DNA from: Panonychus citri
Taxonomy: Eukaryota > Arthropoda > Arachnida > Trombidiformes > Tetranychidae
Length of the DNA: 64,000 bases
NCBI RefSeq assembly: GCF_014898815.1
Contig: NW_026515543.1
Location: 4,712,001-4,776,000 of the forward strand
Direction of reading: 5' to 3'
The notes beneath the pieces are model-generated. The model was not told the origin of the DNA, made no database searches, and was given only the letters and a program-made list of their open reading frames with translations. The position numbers were made by a program, and so were the translations under genes. Below are positions 48,848 to 62,752 of this stretch, one piece after another (position 1 is the stretch's first letter; every line of letters begins with the position of its first letter).

Positions 48848-50750
48848 ATGAGATTAAGGATTCGTCGTTCTCACATCTTTCTGATTATTTTTTTGGGACT
48901 GCTGTCAATTGGATGGACCTTATTCATCCGACATGATGGTAGATGGAAAACATTTGGTTCTGGAGCGAAATTTTCGAAAATGATGAAAATGGTTCCAATC
49001 AATTGATACCATTACCACAATCATCCCTTGGAACATCTTCTGATCATAAAAATTATTCAAAATGCCATGGTATCAAAAAGATTGACTGTCTAATCAACAA
49101 TGAGTTTACAATCAGCTGTTTGAGAACATCAGATGAAACTCATATTCCGTTTTCTTTTATCCGTCGTTATTTTGACATTTATGGTAAATTGATTGTAACC
49201 AAAACTGGAGATGAATACTTTGACTGGGAGCATAGTTATTCAAAGGTCTACTTCCCGAAAGATATTTACAATTACAAAGGAACTTATTTGTGGTTTGATA
49301 ATTACAATGTTGAAGTTCGTGATAGAGTAAAACTAATATCTGGTCTGAAAGGTGTTCCTATTTCAACCCAATGGGAACCTCGTGGTCATTTTTATCCAAT
49401 TCAAATTGCCCAATTTGGTTTGTCACATTTCAGTAAACATTAACTCTTGATAAACCCAGAGTGACCGTTTTGGAAGATGGTCTTTTCAAACAGGATCGCT
49501 GGGAATTAACTGTTAAAGGTGATCATGTGAAAATTCATTCCATGGAAAATGACAGTGAGATCGATAATGATAATGAACCAGGATTCTATGTGACCAATAA
49601 CGTATTAAACAACGATAATAAAGTATTACTTTTGGATGGGAAGGAGATAACGTTTCAAATAAAGTGGACAAAGAAACATAATGACCTTTCCTTGTCTCTA
49701 CGAGTTAAACCTTTGGGTGATTTTAGTTTCACAGTTTTCCTTAAAACGGATCCTGATAAGTATGAGTACGCGATCGCCTATGGTGCAAATGATATTGATT
49801 TTGACGAGAAAACTTTTACCTATGGATTTGGAAAGAACAAAAGTGGTACCATATAGTTCGTGAAGTGGGTGTTGATCTGTCGAAAGCATTAACGGTGTTG
49901 AATAGAAAGTTATTAACAAAGGTGAAAAATCTCCATGTGGCTCGAATACAGTTCACTGGAAAAGCAATGATCGACGATGTAATTCTGTCTTCAAGTGCTC
50001 ACGAATCTCACTTTTTCTCCGCTGTTCGTTGGTTAGTTGATAATCAAGATGATTCAGGGGGATGGCCAATTAGTACAACTCGAAAACTCTCTAACGGGGC
50101 CTTAACATTGAACCCTGGCTGGTACTCGGCAATGGCTCAAGGACAAGCGATCTCCCTATTAACCCGAATGTATCATCATGTCGGCGATCAAGTCTATTTG
50201 AAAGCAGCCATTCGTGCGATTGGATTATTTAATGTTACCTCTGATAAAGGAGGATTTCGAACTTATTTTCTCGATAAATATCCTTGGTACGCTTGAAATC
50301 GTTTTCGGTGCCTCTTTCTTGCTTCATTTTCAATTCTCTATTTATTAACAAGTATCTTTTTTCCCCTTTGTTACTTTTTTCAGGTATGAAGAATATCCAA
50401 CAATTCCAAGTAGTTTCGTTCTAAATGGTTTCATCTATTCATTGTTTGGATTGTACGATTTAAAGATGAGCTGTACCGGAACATGTCCATTAGCGGAGAA
50501 ATATTTTAATGAAGGAATCCAATCACTGAAACATTTATTGTCCCTTTTCGATACTGGATCGGGGACACTTTACGATTTACGACATTTCACCCTAAAAACT
50601 GAACCCAAAATCGCTCGATGGGACTACCATACAACTCACATTAATCAACTTTTATATCTAAATACACTTTTAAATAATCATCCGTTTCTATCAACGGTAA
50701 CAAAAAGGTGGATCAGTTATATGAAAGGAAAACGAGCTCCACACAATTAA
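48848..50750 (+). CDS. Glce: Heparan sulfate D-glucuronyl C5-epimerase (three frameshifts)
   Basis: Golgi enzyme that converts D-glucuronate to L-iduronate in heparan sulfate. Two exons (48848-50286, 50384-50750), read with three single bases restored, give 602 aa, close to the vertebrate length of 617. A type II signal anchor (residues 1-30, core IFLIIFLGLLSIGW) precedes the catalytic body. Family landmarks: KKIDCLINNEFTI, PFSFIRRYFDIYGK, YNVEVRDRVKLISG, YPIQIAQFGLSHFSK, GWYSAMAQGQAIS, YEEYPTIPSSFVLNGF, DTGSGTLYDLRHF and RWDYHTTHINQL with the expected tyrosines. The frame slips by -1 near 48941, at 49440 (CATTAAC for CATTTAAC) and at 49844 (AAGTGG for AAGTTGG). Each slip is repaired by adding one base, and the final exon phase then fits. 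Everything else is conserved, so consensus error is more likely than decay. Confidence 0.88.
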
Positions 50751-51876
50751 TTTATTTTCTCTCACCAGTATCCAAATTATTTTCTAATTTATCTCTGTAA
50801 ATTATAAATATTCCAGTTTTCTACAATTGCCCTTACAACATGATACTCAATCCATATTTAAATATAGTCGCTAATGAGCTTACTAATCTAATCAAGGGTT
50901 TACGATCATTTCGAGCCCAATTTTGTTTGCCCATTGAAACTTGCAATTGACAATATTTGTATCAATTCAAACAATTGTTATTATCGACGTTTCCATTATC
51001 ATTGTCAAATTTTCTCGAAACTAATAAGACATTTGATAAAACGATCTCTCAAAGTTCTGTTGACTTTTACTCGAAAGAAAAGGACCAAAGTCATTTTGAT
51101 GGAAAAATCAGTTGGTGAATGACCGAAGTGCTGAGATTATGGTGACCATTGGAAAAAGTATCCATTTGTTGTGTCTACTTTTCTCTTCTGTAAATGTTTC
51201 AACGTAAAGAATAAGCAACAGTTTTATTAATTGATTGGTGTAATCATTTCATCGGTTTCGGAGTCTTTTTATTTTTCTCCTTCTTTCTTTTTCTCACAAG
51301 AAGATAGAGTGAGAAAGAAAAGAAAGAGAAGAAAAAGTTGCATGATGATAAAAGGGAGAGACTCAATTTCTTACTGTAAAAAAGAGTGAATAGAAAAGGA
51401 AGGAAGATTTTAAATGAAAAGAAAAAAAAATCAACTTTTTGTTCTCCCAATGATCATCATTCTGGTGTTTATTCAAAGTTAATTATCGTTTGAAAGTTTA
51501 ATTGTTATTAACTTAATTTCCAATGATAACATTGGACTTACAATGATCAGAAACAACAATCAAACCATAAAACCCAATCAAAAATTGAAAAATCAAAATG
51601 ATCAAGATGAGATCAATTCAAATGATATTTGGGTAGAGGTTAAAACAGTGGCAAAGAGGTAAAAACTTTTAGTATAAAAAAATGAAAGTTTATGAAAGAT
51701 GATGAAAAAGATGAAGATGAAGATGAAGATGGAGATGAAAATGACACCCTGATGATGAAGAGATAGATAGGCTTCTATTTGGTGTCGTTTTATGGAATAA
51801 TAAATTGGTGGATTAATCAGATTAATTGAATTGGATTAACACAGAAAACGATGAAAGAAAAACTCTTCAAATGAGA
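50751..51876. other. Convergent 3' regions
   Basis: 3' flank of the epimerase and of the chitin-binding gene. Purine-rich tracts at 51290-51440 and a GATGAA-type repeat at 51700-51740. No coding signal. Confidence 0.5.
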
Positions 51877-54800
51877 CTAGAGGAATGGAAACAAATCATC
51901 TGATCGTTGTTCATTAAATCGATGTCTCCTTCGGCTTCGATTATTATAATAATGGTTCGTTGTCGATAAATATGATGATCTTGGTGTTTCACGGAAAAAT
52001 GATTCTTCCAGAGCGGGCGATTGTCTATAAATTATTCTATTGCTGTTATTATTATTATTATTATTGTTTCTCGGACGTTTCGACGAATCATCTGGTCCCT
52101 TCGTTGGATAAACTGGACGTGGTGTCGGAGGTTGAGTTGGTTCTATTCGAGGTTTACTATTCAGTTCGTAGAATTGTTCAGCTTTACTACAATCGACGTT
52201 GAACCACCAACTACAAACTGATATTTCTTGATTGAATATCGTTCCATTGGGACAGATAAACGATTGAACTGACCCATGATTGCAATGATGGTAAACCTGT
52301 TGATAGAGGATGAAACATTCAGAATTCAAGAATTCAATTTAATTTAATAAGAAAAAATTTTTGCGAACTTACCTGACACCTGAGATTCATGTCGGCATAG
52401 AATCCGGATGCTCTTCCCTTACATGAGAAGTCAATCTCTTCCGGAATCTTATGTAGAGCGGGATAATCTCTACCTGCCCCGCCCGGTATTCCGGCCAGTT
52501 CATCGAGAATCGAAGATGATATACCACCGCTGTTTTCTAGTGTTTTACTGGGTGGATATTTTTTCCCCTTGAGTTTCTCATCGGACGAAATCAATGGAGC
52601 CTTTAAAGTTTTAGAAGGCGATTCATTTGGTTCAGATTCAAAGGTCATTTTCTTTGGATTGACTTGTTGTTGACCTTTAGGTTTACTATCTGAGTTTAAT
52701 GTGTTTTTTGACCTTATTCTTGGTAAGGGAAGCTCGAAATTTTCAAAGGCATTTTTATCTTCATCATAGGAAATTGGTTCGTAGACATTTTCGTCAGTTT
52801 GTGATTTCAATGGTTCAGTTGTTTCGGTTGCCTTTAGATCAACATCTTCAACAAAATGACTTGTACCGATTGGTTCACCGTGACCTCCATGGTCTTGGAA
52901 CGGGGCTTCATATCGATACTCGTGATTCAATGGGTAGGGTTGAACGGTTCTAACATCATCTTCTTTAGGTACTTCTGTTTGTGGATCAGATGAAAGTTCA
53001 GTATCTGATTCAATTGATGTTGGAATTGGTGTTGTAGTCGTGATTGGCTCAGGTCGCCGTTTGTTTGGTGAAAATTGTGATGTTACAGTTTTGTATCGAC
53101 GTTCATTTGAATATAAATTTGCAGTCGACGGCGGTGAAGGTGATGATTGTCTCACAATCGAGTTACCCAATGGTTTGTATTGGTAAGCAACTTTTTTCAT
53201 GTTATAACGATTTTTTCGTCCTCTCCCTATCGGCCTGTCTCCATAGTTAACCAAAGATTCATCAATTTGTGACCTTTCAACTGTTAACTCTTCAATTGGT
53301 CGACTTGTTGGTCTTGGAGTTGTCGTTGTAGATGTGCTGGTGCTTGGAATCGGTGTTGTTGTAGGTACACTATTGGTCAGCCCAAAGGCACTGCTATTCT
53401 TGCACAACTGAGCCAAATATTTCAATTCGAATGGGAAAAAATATCTGGTCGTATCTCGACCGCTTTCAACATCGGAAGTTGGCATTTTCGTGTAGCTCGT
53501 TTGATCTTTAAATGGTCTCTCGGTAACGAAGACACTTGGAGTGGTGGTTGATTCTTGGGGAGATGTTTGTTTATACTCTTGGTTCCTTTGAATTTCATCA
53601 TCATCATTAGAAGATGCAAATAATGGTGAGACTAAAAGTCCATCATCACCAGCACCACCATCGCCTGAGGCCGAATCATCCCATGACCAGGGAGTAACTG
53701 TACTTCCGATAACCAAATTTCCTTCAATCAATGGATCAGCTGTGGTTGTTGTCTCTTGAGCGTCGATATCATTTTCTCGAACTGTTTCAAGTTCGGAATC
53801 AGTCATTTCATTTGAACTTGGTGTTGGATTTGAATCAAAGTAAACATTTGATGGTTCAACTGGTTGATTAGTCGCAATAACCACTGACGGTTTCGGTGTA
53901 GTTGTTGTGGTTGTGCTTGTAGTCGGTGTCGTCGCTGCGAAACTTGAATCAGATTGTCTAAGAGGAACCATTCGCTCACCGAAATGTCCATAATCGTATT
54001 TAATTATATTATTTCGTCGAGAATCAATAGCATTAGCAATAGACCGAATCGACGATTCAGCATTAGATTGTGATCCACGATTTCGTTTATAATCATAATT
54101 GGAGGTTGTCGGCGGAGTGGATAAAATCTCTTCGGCGTAACCGAACTTTGAATTGGGTTTAACACTCGAAGAAATTTGATTTAATGGTGATCGTGTAAAT
54201 TGCGATGGTGGCGAGGTCACTGGTTCTTGTGCTCTGTCAACTCTATCGATATTTTCGTTACCCGACGTTTCAATGGCCGAAAACGGTGATAACTCATATG
54301 GACCAAGTTGCTTAGTCCTTTCCATTAGATTCTCCGAATGACTTTTATCCAATTCCGTTTCATAATCTAACGGTTCAAGTGGAACTCTGGTGATCTTTGA
54401 CTTGTTAGTGTGACTTAATTGACCGGAAGCCAATAAAACTGCTCCATGGTTACCAAGATTACGAGCAATATTTACTGAAGGTGATTGTTGATCTTTACCG
54501 ATCTGTTTCTGACTATTGGACATTTTCGGTTTATTCGTCACCTCGAACGGAGGATTTGGTGTTGTTGGTGAGATTATTATTTTACCCGAATGTAGAGTTG
54601 ACTCACTTTTCTTTGATGGACTTGTCATCTCATCAACTATCGGTTTAGATTTAGTAACAGTCCTTGGTGTGGTCACTTTAGGACGATACGAACTAATTAT
54701 ACGACGATCTGACCAGTCACTCATAGGCTTTGGAATGGTCAGTTTTGATTTATCTGAAGGTGGAGCTGTTATTAATGAACCAACTAGACTGAAATTCTGC

Positions 54801-55398
54801 TTGGCAAATTTAACTTTCCGTTTCCGATTTGAAGGGAAAACGTCGGATCCTCTTGACCTTTCACTGGACAATTGAATAGGAAATAAAATTTGCTCCACTG
54901 GTTTGGACTGGAGGCCAGTCTTTTGCCGTTTTATCTCAAACTTTGCCAACGCTGATTGTGGCCTAGTTTTTTGATGATTTTACCAGGAACTGTAATCTTG
55001 CTTACTCGGTACTTTGGCTTTCGAGTTGACCTGACAGCCGATATCTCATTATTAAGGTGACCAGTTCGCTTTAGCAATAAACCAACAGCACTATTAACCT
55101 GATCACTTTTCAATACTATTGGATTAACGCTTTCATCTGGTGACAAATCAGCCTCAGGCAATTTAAATTTACGATAACGTTTCTTGGGCTGTAATTTCAT
55201 TGCAATGGTCAGTGAAACTGGACTTGATGAATCAATTTGTGAAGACAACGCTGATATTGCCGATGAAGGTGAATTCAAAATGGATCCAAACACATTGGCG
55301 GGAAAGTGAATTGATTTACTACTTGTCATGTGTTGATAATGAGATGGCTCTTGATTCTCATATTTACTTTTTTTGGCAATTATTGCTGGTGATTTAAT
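51877..55398 (-). CDS. Large extracellular protein with C-terminal chitin-binding (CBM14) domain, 5' end missing
   Basis: Two exons (55398-52373 and 52296-51877) give more than 1,140 residues. The first ~1,000 are disordered and Pro/Ser/Thr-rich, with TTTTTPKPS- and TSTSTTTTPRPT-like stretches likely to be O-glycosylated. Near the C terminus is a single peritrophin-type domain: DFSCKGRASGFYADMNLRCQ, VYHHCNHG, FICPNGTIFNQ, VCSWWFNVDC, with six cysteines. A basic tail ends DLFPFL. This layout fits cuticle or matrix proteins with one CBM14 domain that bind chitin in the extracellular matrix. The frame breaks once, in a run of six T at 54967-54972 (minus-strand A6); one added A makes the large exon an exact number of codons. 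The frame stays open upstream to an acceptor at 55399, so a signal-peptide exon must lie further up; I could not identify it. Confidence 0.85.
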
Positions 55399-58300
55399 CT
55401 AAATTAACGAAGAGAAAGACAGTTAATTATCAACAATTAGAAATCAATTGTGTATAAATACCCTAATCAACATCTTCATCAATCTAAATGTCACCTATCA
55501 GACCCAACAATTAACAGAATTACAAGTTTTATTACCATTAGAAGAAAAAACCAGTTTAATAAACTATCAATTAAACGACAACAATTAACTTACAGATTTA
55601 TATATTGGCTCCAATCTATTACCAAATTGTAGTCCATTGTAACCTAATTGTGATTAAACAACAGGAAAAAAATAATAATTAGATCAAATTACAAGTCTAA
55701 TATCGTTAAATCATTGAGTTAATCAACTGGTCAATCGTTGATGATAAATTGCTCAATTAAGAGATTATATTAATAATTTCTCAATTTTAATCGTTTTGTA
55801 TTAATGATACACAACGATTACCTTGTTTTTGCTAATTGTTAACGAGCTCATTGCCTGACCAGTTTTTGATGAGTGAACATCAAACATGTACTTATTGTGT
55901 TTATTTGAAACAAAGTGTTAATTATTTAACTGAAAGTCACAAAGGTAAAAGGTAAGTAAAAAATTAAGCGTTAATTTAATTCTGAAAAGCAACAATTACT
56001 TATTATTATTAATAATAGGAAAATGAATCCAGATTTCAATTCAAAGTAGTAAATTAATTAAAACAAAAAACATTAACCAAATAAGTAAATTATGAACATC
56101 ATGTAATCAACAAATTGAGTTAAATTTAAATGAGTGAGTTATGGTGAACTCAACAAAGGTCATAAAAGGACAAACCATCAAGGAAAAGTCAATTCTGTCT
56201 ATGGCAAAGAACTAAATCTATTAAATACCAAGTCAAATGGCGGCGCAATTAAGAGAACCCAATCAAATCAATCAAAATGGTGGACAAATGAAATTATTGA
56301 GCTTGGAAAAAGCATCAATAATACTCAGAATTTATATCAATAATAATATGTAACTCTTTCAAATTGTAATTTGAAAAGCCAGAAGGCACTTTGAGAGATA
56401 ATCATGACAAGATTATCTAGAAGTTTTCACCTAAACTGTTGGTTATATTTCAGTTTTAAATAAAAACCACTAGGTTGTAATTAAAAGCTAATTAGATGAG
56501 AGATTGAATAACGATTATATAGTTAATCATCAATGTAAATCGCTATTAACTAATCATGATGAATTAGCCTCAACTATCATAATGATTAGCTCCTTTTGAT
56601 GAGAGATCGTTATTATAACCGGAATATGAATTTAGCCTGAAAAAGAAAACTGAATCAACGATAAAATAAACTTCGCGCCTCAAGAAGTAAACAATCAAGA
56701 AAAGTAACAAGTTTCGCGATTACAAATATAAATTGTAATCAAAATTAACTATTACGTGAAATGATCGTTGAAGAAAATCAATGATTATAAAAATTTATAA
56801 ATAAAAACATCAAGTGATGAGGATGAAAATGATGAAACTCTTTAGAAACGGTAACTCAATTTAGCGAAAACTTTAAGAACTAAAAAAAGTTTCGAAAACA
56901 TTAATTATTTTACTGTTATTTTACAAGTTCGAATGTGATTCGGAAAAAAAATCGAGTAAACTTTTTGCTCTAAGGAAGGAATTGTTTTCCCCGTTTAACT
57001 TAATTGCTGTTCAATTAATCAACTGGAAACGTAAATTGATTCAACTAAATTAATTGATTAATCGACCGAGAGAGTTGGGGAAGTGTTGATCCAACCTTGA
57101 GACTTAATAACCTCGAAAGTGATTTGTTCATCGACACCGAACTTAATTCAAGGGTAACAATTATTATTACCGGTGATTAACAAGCCTAGTTTAATTAACT
57201 AATACCATCTCACAACAATTAGGGCACAATTTAATCTGTTAATCAGGTAATCAAGTTGATCTATTTTGCTTCTTTCTTAAAATCATAAAAGTGATCATAT
57301 GAAAATGTTTAATCACCACAATGATCGTGTTGATATTTTGATTGTGTTTACTTGTTGTTGTTAACAATTAAACGTAATAGTTTCAAAATAAATTAATCAC
57401 AATTAAGATTTTCTGATTGTGATGATATATGTGGTTATTAAAATGATTTTAATTTCTATAAGAGTTAATTTGATAATCTTTGAGATAATCTTTATCTTGA
57501 TTGTTACGTTAGTTAATTACCTCAATTGGTTAATGAAAATAAAAGTTTCTTGTTATGATTAAGCTAATTTAGATTTGAAAGTTGTTACAATTAGTGAGAT
57601 ATTTTTATATAAAATATTTTGTTATACTTTCAGGTAACCGGAAATGTCAACCGATTTAATTAGCTAATTTAATTCGTTAATTGTGATGATCTAAATCAAA
57701 TTCATTACACTAAATGAAGGAGCAAGATTATGAGAAGCCTAAAGGAGATGATAATCAACCTGAAGATGAGGATTAAAAAAAAGACCTGAAAAGAGAGGGA
57801 AATTAATTAATTGCCGAGATTAGATTTGAATTTTACTGATTAGACTGTGATCTATGCGCTTTAATTAAGGATTAACTGTTTTCCTGATGTTCAATTAAAG
57901 ATTAAGATTAAGATTGTTAAGATTAAGGAATCAACCACAAGAAAGTATTAAACTTTTTTCGTGAATCGTTTTTAATTCATTAAGGTTGGTGAACTTTTTT
58001 TCTCAAAGTTGATTCTTATTTTAACTAATTTAATTGTGATCGTAATTATATAATTTTGTCAATTAGAACTGAGAAAATATTCATTCTTGATAACAATCAA
58101 CTCTTTTAACAATCAGCGAGACACTTAATTGTAAATTACAAGCACGTTAATTGATGACAAACATGATTAAACTACAATAGAAATGGTCAACAATTAAGTT
58201 TACCTTGATCATAATTGTATTAATTGTTCAACAAGATTTTCCAACAACAATCAAATTTTTGATTATCATACTTGATTTTTTTTATCATTGTGATTAATTA

Positions 58301-60321
58301 ATTGTTGTCCTCTATGGTTAGTTAATTACGATCAAGTTTATTAACCTGATCAAGTTGATTAACTTTTTCAATCAATTTTATAACGAAATGAAAAAAAGTA
58401 AATATAATTAATCAATTTTTTTTAGTTAATCAGGTTAAACAAAAAAAAAGGTTAACAATCAAATCAAATCAATTCTGATTAATAAATTGCTCTTATTTAA
58501 CATGTAAATTAATTTGGTTAACCAGTTGAAAATGAACAATTAACTTAATAAATTGATTAGCTTATTGTTGGAATCAAATTCAATTCAATTAACTAAATTA
58601 GATTTGAATGACAAGTGATTAATATTAACCATAAGTTAATTGGATAACTGGACAATTAGAAATTAAAAAAAAGGTAACAATTAACGGGGTGAGAAATGTT
58701 ATTTACATTCTGATTAAAATTAACTATTAACAATTAACTCGGTTGTTGATCTTAACTAATCATTATCATCCTTAAATCATTTACATAATTTAAAAGTTAA
58801 CATAACAATCAACTTAATATTCAGGGTCAAGATTAATCAACAATTTAAAATGTGAGATGAATAAATTGTTGATTAATATAATTTCAAGTTAACTGAATTT
58901 TTAATCAATTTGATTGTTACAAACAGTGAATTAAAATTAATTGCTACAAATGCTTCTGAAACTTACTAAAAAGTTTTGATTGATGAAAACAATCAACTGA
59001 TTATCAAGTTAATTGTTTAAACCAAAAATAACTGTGAAAGTATCAAACAAATTATCGTTGATTGTTATTGGTGAATTAAGATTTACTATTATTGTGTTAA
59101 ATTGTTTTCTCTTTCATCAGTTGAGTTACTCATCTAATCAACTTGATAATCTGTTGATTGTTGTTTTCTGGGATTAACAGATTAAGTGATTTAGTTATCA
59201 TAACGAAACAATTGAAACTAAATCCAAATTGTTTGTGAGACTTGAAAACAAAAGTTTATCAATAATCAACAACAATTTACCGTCAGATTAGATTGTTAAT
59301 TGGTCTCTATTGTTGATCACAATTTAGAATCAGTAAACAAAAAGAAACACTGACCACAATTAACTAATCATCAAGATCCATCAAAGTTACAATTTAATTC
59401 ACTAAATCTAATCAATTTGTAAGGTTATTGATTTTGAAAAATGTAAAATTGAATCAACCAAATTACAATACAAGGTTAATTTTACTCATTGTGATTAAGT
59501 TAATTAATTTCATGATAGTTTAATGATCATTGACCGGGGACAACACGCTGAGAAATATAATTAGCCCGATGATCAAGATCAATTGATGGTTACAATATAA
59601 TCGTGATTAACTGATCAGATAAGATATATTGGTGATGATTATTATTTATCCAGAACATTATTAAGATTAGATTTCAACAATTAGCTGCTGATTGTGATCA
59701 TTTGGTTGTATTTAAAATTAACAATTGATTTACCGTTAACCCATAATCAAGATAAATTGGATTAGATCAATGTTTCAAATGTGTCAATACAAGACTAGAC
59801 TTAATTGTAGCTAATTTGAATGATTATTTATGAGTAATCAAAGTTAATTGTTGTTGATTTTTAGATCGATTAGAAAACGATTAGAATTACGATTAATCAG
59901 ATGGAAAAGAATGAAGAAAAAAACTGATTGATCAATTTACACCCTAAAGGAATTGTGATTAGATTAGAAAGATGAAATTGATGATGGTGATTAAGAGAAA
60001 TGTCTCAAAATTGGCCAACATCTTAATCATAATCGATTATCATGAATTACAATCAACTGGAATCAACCAAGAGCAGAATTACAATGTGACATGTTCGTTG
60101 ATCAACCTTAATGATGGGAAATTAACAAAATTAGCCTTTCAATGGCTTCGTATCAGGTCAAAAGTCAACAGATAATCAAGGGTATTTACGAAGTACATGT
60201 AATATTATAAATATAATATTATTTCTTAACGGTTACCAAAATGACCTGATTCGATTTCAGAATTGAAACAATTTTCGAACATTATTTTCCCATCTTCAGA
60301 GTCCGTTTAGAGCATTTGGAA

Positions 60322-60394
<73 letters not shown>

Positions 60395-62711
60395 CTTCTC
60401 TATCTTCTTTTCTATCTTTCCACTTTCTCCAACAGATCATAAAGATTATCTCACTAATGCCTTGAGATAATCCATCAATAAATGACTGAAACCAGTAAGG
60501 ATTGAAAGAGAGATGAAGATAATTCTGTTCAAGAGACGCACTGCAAAGTGAAAAACTGTATCATTAGAATTGCACCTTAATCGTTTATCAGTTCAATTAT
60601 TCATTCGAATTTAAATTTTTACCATCTCCCTCTATTTTTTGCTCACGAATTTCCCAATCAAACCAATTAAATAATCTGATTCCAGACAAAATATTGATTG
60701 ATTACATTTTCAATTCTCAAGAATCAATAACACAAGAAATTTATGCATATATTATTAATGGCGATGAGGATGGTGAGAAAGGGAGATTAAGGTGAGCATA
60801 TTAAACTGATATGAATTATTAGAGATGATAAAAAAGCTCAGACACCGAGTGAATTTAATTGTAAATCCGATTTTGATTAGTAGGAATGACCATTAATCAA
60901 GTTAACATCATTGACCTCTATCATTGATCAAGGGGGAAATTAAACATAAGAATCAACAGATTAACAATCAAAAGTTAATCTTAATCATCAAATATCATCA
61001 ACTTGTTACAATAATCACTCAGATTAAAGGTAATCAAGGTAAGTTAACAAATCAGAGATAATCTAAACTGTGCTCCAGCAATTAACATTTACAATTGGGA
61101 GCAACAAAAACTGAGAAAACTAATTTCCTCTGGTTGTTAATCATCTTAATTGCTATTAACTGTTTGTTTTTCCGTCTAAATTAAGTCACTGTTATCCCAA
61201 AAGAGTGACACTTGCTCTTGAAGAGTGAACATCAAACCAATTAATCAATTGATTAATTGAAAATTAACAACAATAAGATTTAATATCTTCAAAAAATTAC
61301 TATTATTTAATAATAATAGGAAAGGTTATTTGAGCTTTGAAATACAAGCGAATGAAAAATTTACCAATATTATTATTGGTAATGATTACGAATCAATCAT
61401 CAAAATTGTCAATCTAGTTCGTAATTAATTTTCTAATGCTTTCTCTCTACTCCTAATTAATTATAATAAGTGATCTTAATTATATCAATTAATCCTCAGT
61501 ACCTAAAAATAAAAGGAAAAGATAATGGAATGGATCTAATGAATCAAATCTCATCATGGACAATAAGGAATCAAATCAAATTGGACAATTCACTTGGTCA
61601 AAAGACCGATTAATAAGATTTAAAATATTGAATTGTAATTGAAAACAAATAATTTTAAATTGTAAAATCAAATCTTAATTGTACAAATGATTGGGAGGTA
61701 ATCATTCAAGGTTACCTAGAGGTGTTACAATCTCTCGAGCTGTATCTTCATTTTTCAGTTCAAATAAAGACAATTAAGTAAACACCAATTTAACTTCAAC
61801 AATTGAACCATTTCAATAATCTTGTTGATCCGTTAATCTGATTTGAAACAAAAAAATCAATTTCCATCCTTTGATTACCTTAAATCAGTTACTAAATTTT
61901 GTCGCATTTAAAATTGATTGTTATTACATCTTAAATTGTCATAACTCGAGACTCAATGGTAATTATCAACTTCTCTAATCACAATCATTATTATTAACTA
62001 GCTGATCTATCGATTGTTACAATTTATCAATTGAAAGGAAATTGACAATTAACCTCAACAAGATGATGAAGACTCTCATTAACCATCATCATCATCATCT
62101 CTCGATTTTAATTGAACCTTCGTGATTAAAGTTAACCGAATTGTAAATTTTAATACTCAATCGTTATCCTTTTAACGATCAACGATCGAGGCCAATTATT
62201 ATAAATCGAGTCGGTTTTGAATAATACGAAAAAATCAGAATTGAATTGATTAGTTGTCCATCTATTTTATATTCCCTTTCAATGAACATTAATTAACCAT
62301 CACTAACTTTTCGTTACTCAAAAAGATTATCCTAATCACGAGAAAATCATGATAATTTAGCTGAATATGTGTTCGCCTTAATTGTTTATCGGCTATTAGG
62401 GTTAACGATAACAACTGGACATTTGAAAATAGTTTCAATTTATCTGAAAAACCATCAATTTGTATTTATTACAATCATTTACCTTTTAAAGTAAATCGTT
62501 TACAATTAATTTCCATTCGGATAATTATCTTGACCACCACAAATTGTTACTATCAAGTTGATTGCAATCAACTAATCGTAGTTTTGAAATCATTTCATTG
62601 AGATGAACAGTTTACTTGATGAAACAAATTAATCACCACAAGATCACAATTTCCATTAAATTGTAACCATTGATAAATAATTGATTGTAGTAAAAGTGAC
62701 TCTCAATTTAC
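55399..62711. other. Long AT-rich region without a supported gene
   Basis: Presumed to hold the missing 5' exon(s), a long first intron and the promoter of the chitin-binding gene. Only short, AT-driven open frames occur (such as 56134-56343 and 59972-60175), without splice or domain support. A TC microsatellite lies at 60325-60389. Confidence 0.45.
60325..60389. repeat. (TC)n microsatellite
   Basis: About 32 uninterrupted TC units over 65 bp, the longest simple repeat in the window. Confidence 0.97.
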
Positions 62712-62752
62712 CGTTATTTTCATTTTCGCCTTCATCAACAAAGCTCATGTTG
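62712..62752 (-). CDS. Possible first coding exon, 13 codons
   Basis: ATG at 62752 opens MSFVDEGENENN and then a split codon at a GTAAAT donor at 62711. The short acidic start resembles a real first exon. It ends in phase 1, whereas the chitin-binding exon at 55398 needs phase 0, so it does not join there directly. It has no signal peptide. No partner exon was found. Confidence 0.22.

Noticed and set aside
49461..49856. Separate small genes within the epimerase
   Set aside because: All pieces align in order to one C5-epimerase; the frame shifts by one base at each break.
54931..55329. A separate gene upstream of the chitin-binding protein
   Set aside because: One added A in the homopolymer at 54967-54972 fuses it in frame with the large exon, and the exon length then becomes an exact multiple of three.
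56134..56343. 69-codon open frame on the plus strand
   Set aside because: Composition follows the AT-rich background; no splice, signal or domain evidence. The same applies to 59972-60175.
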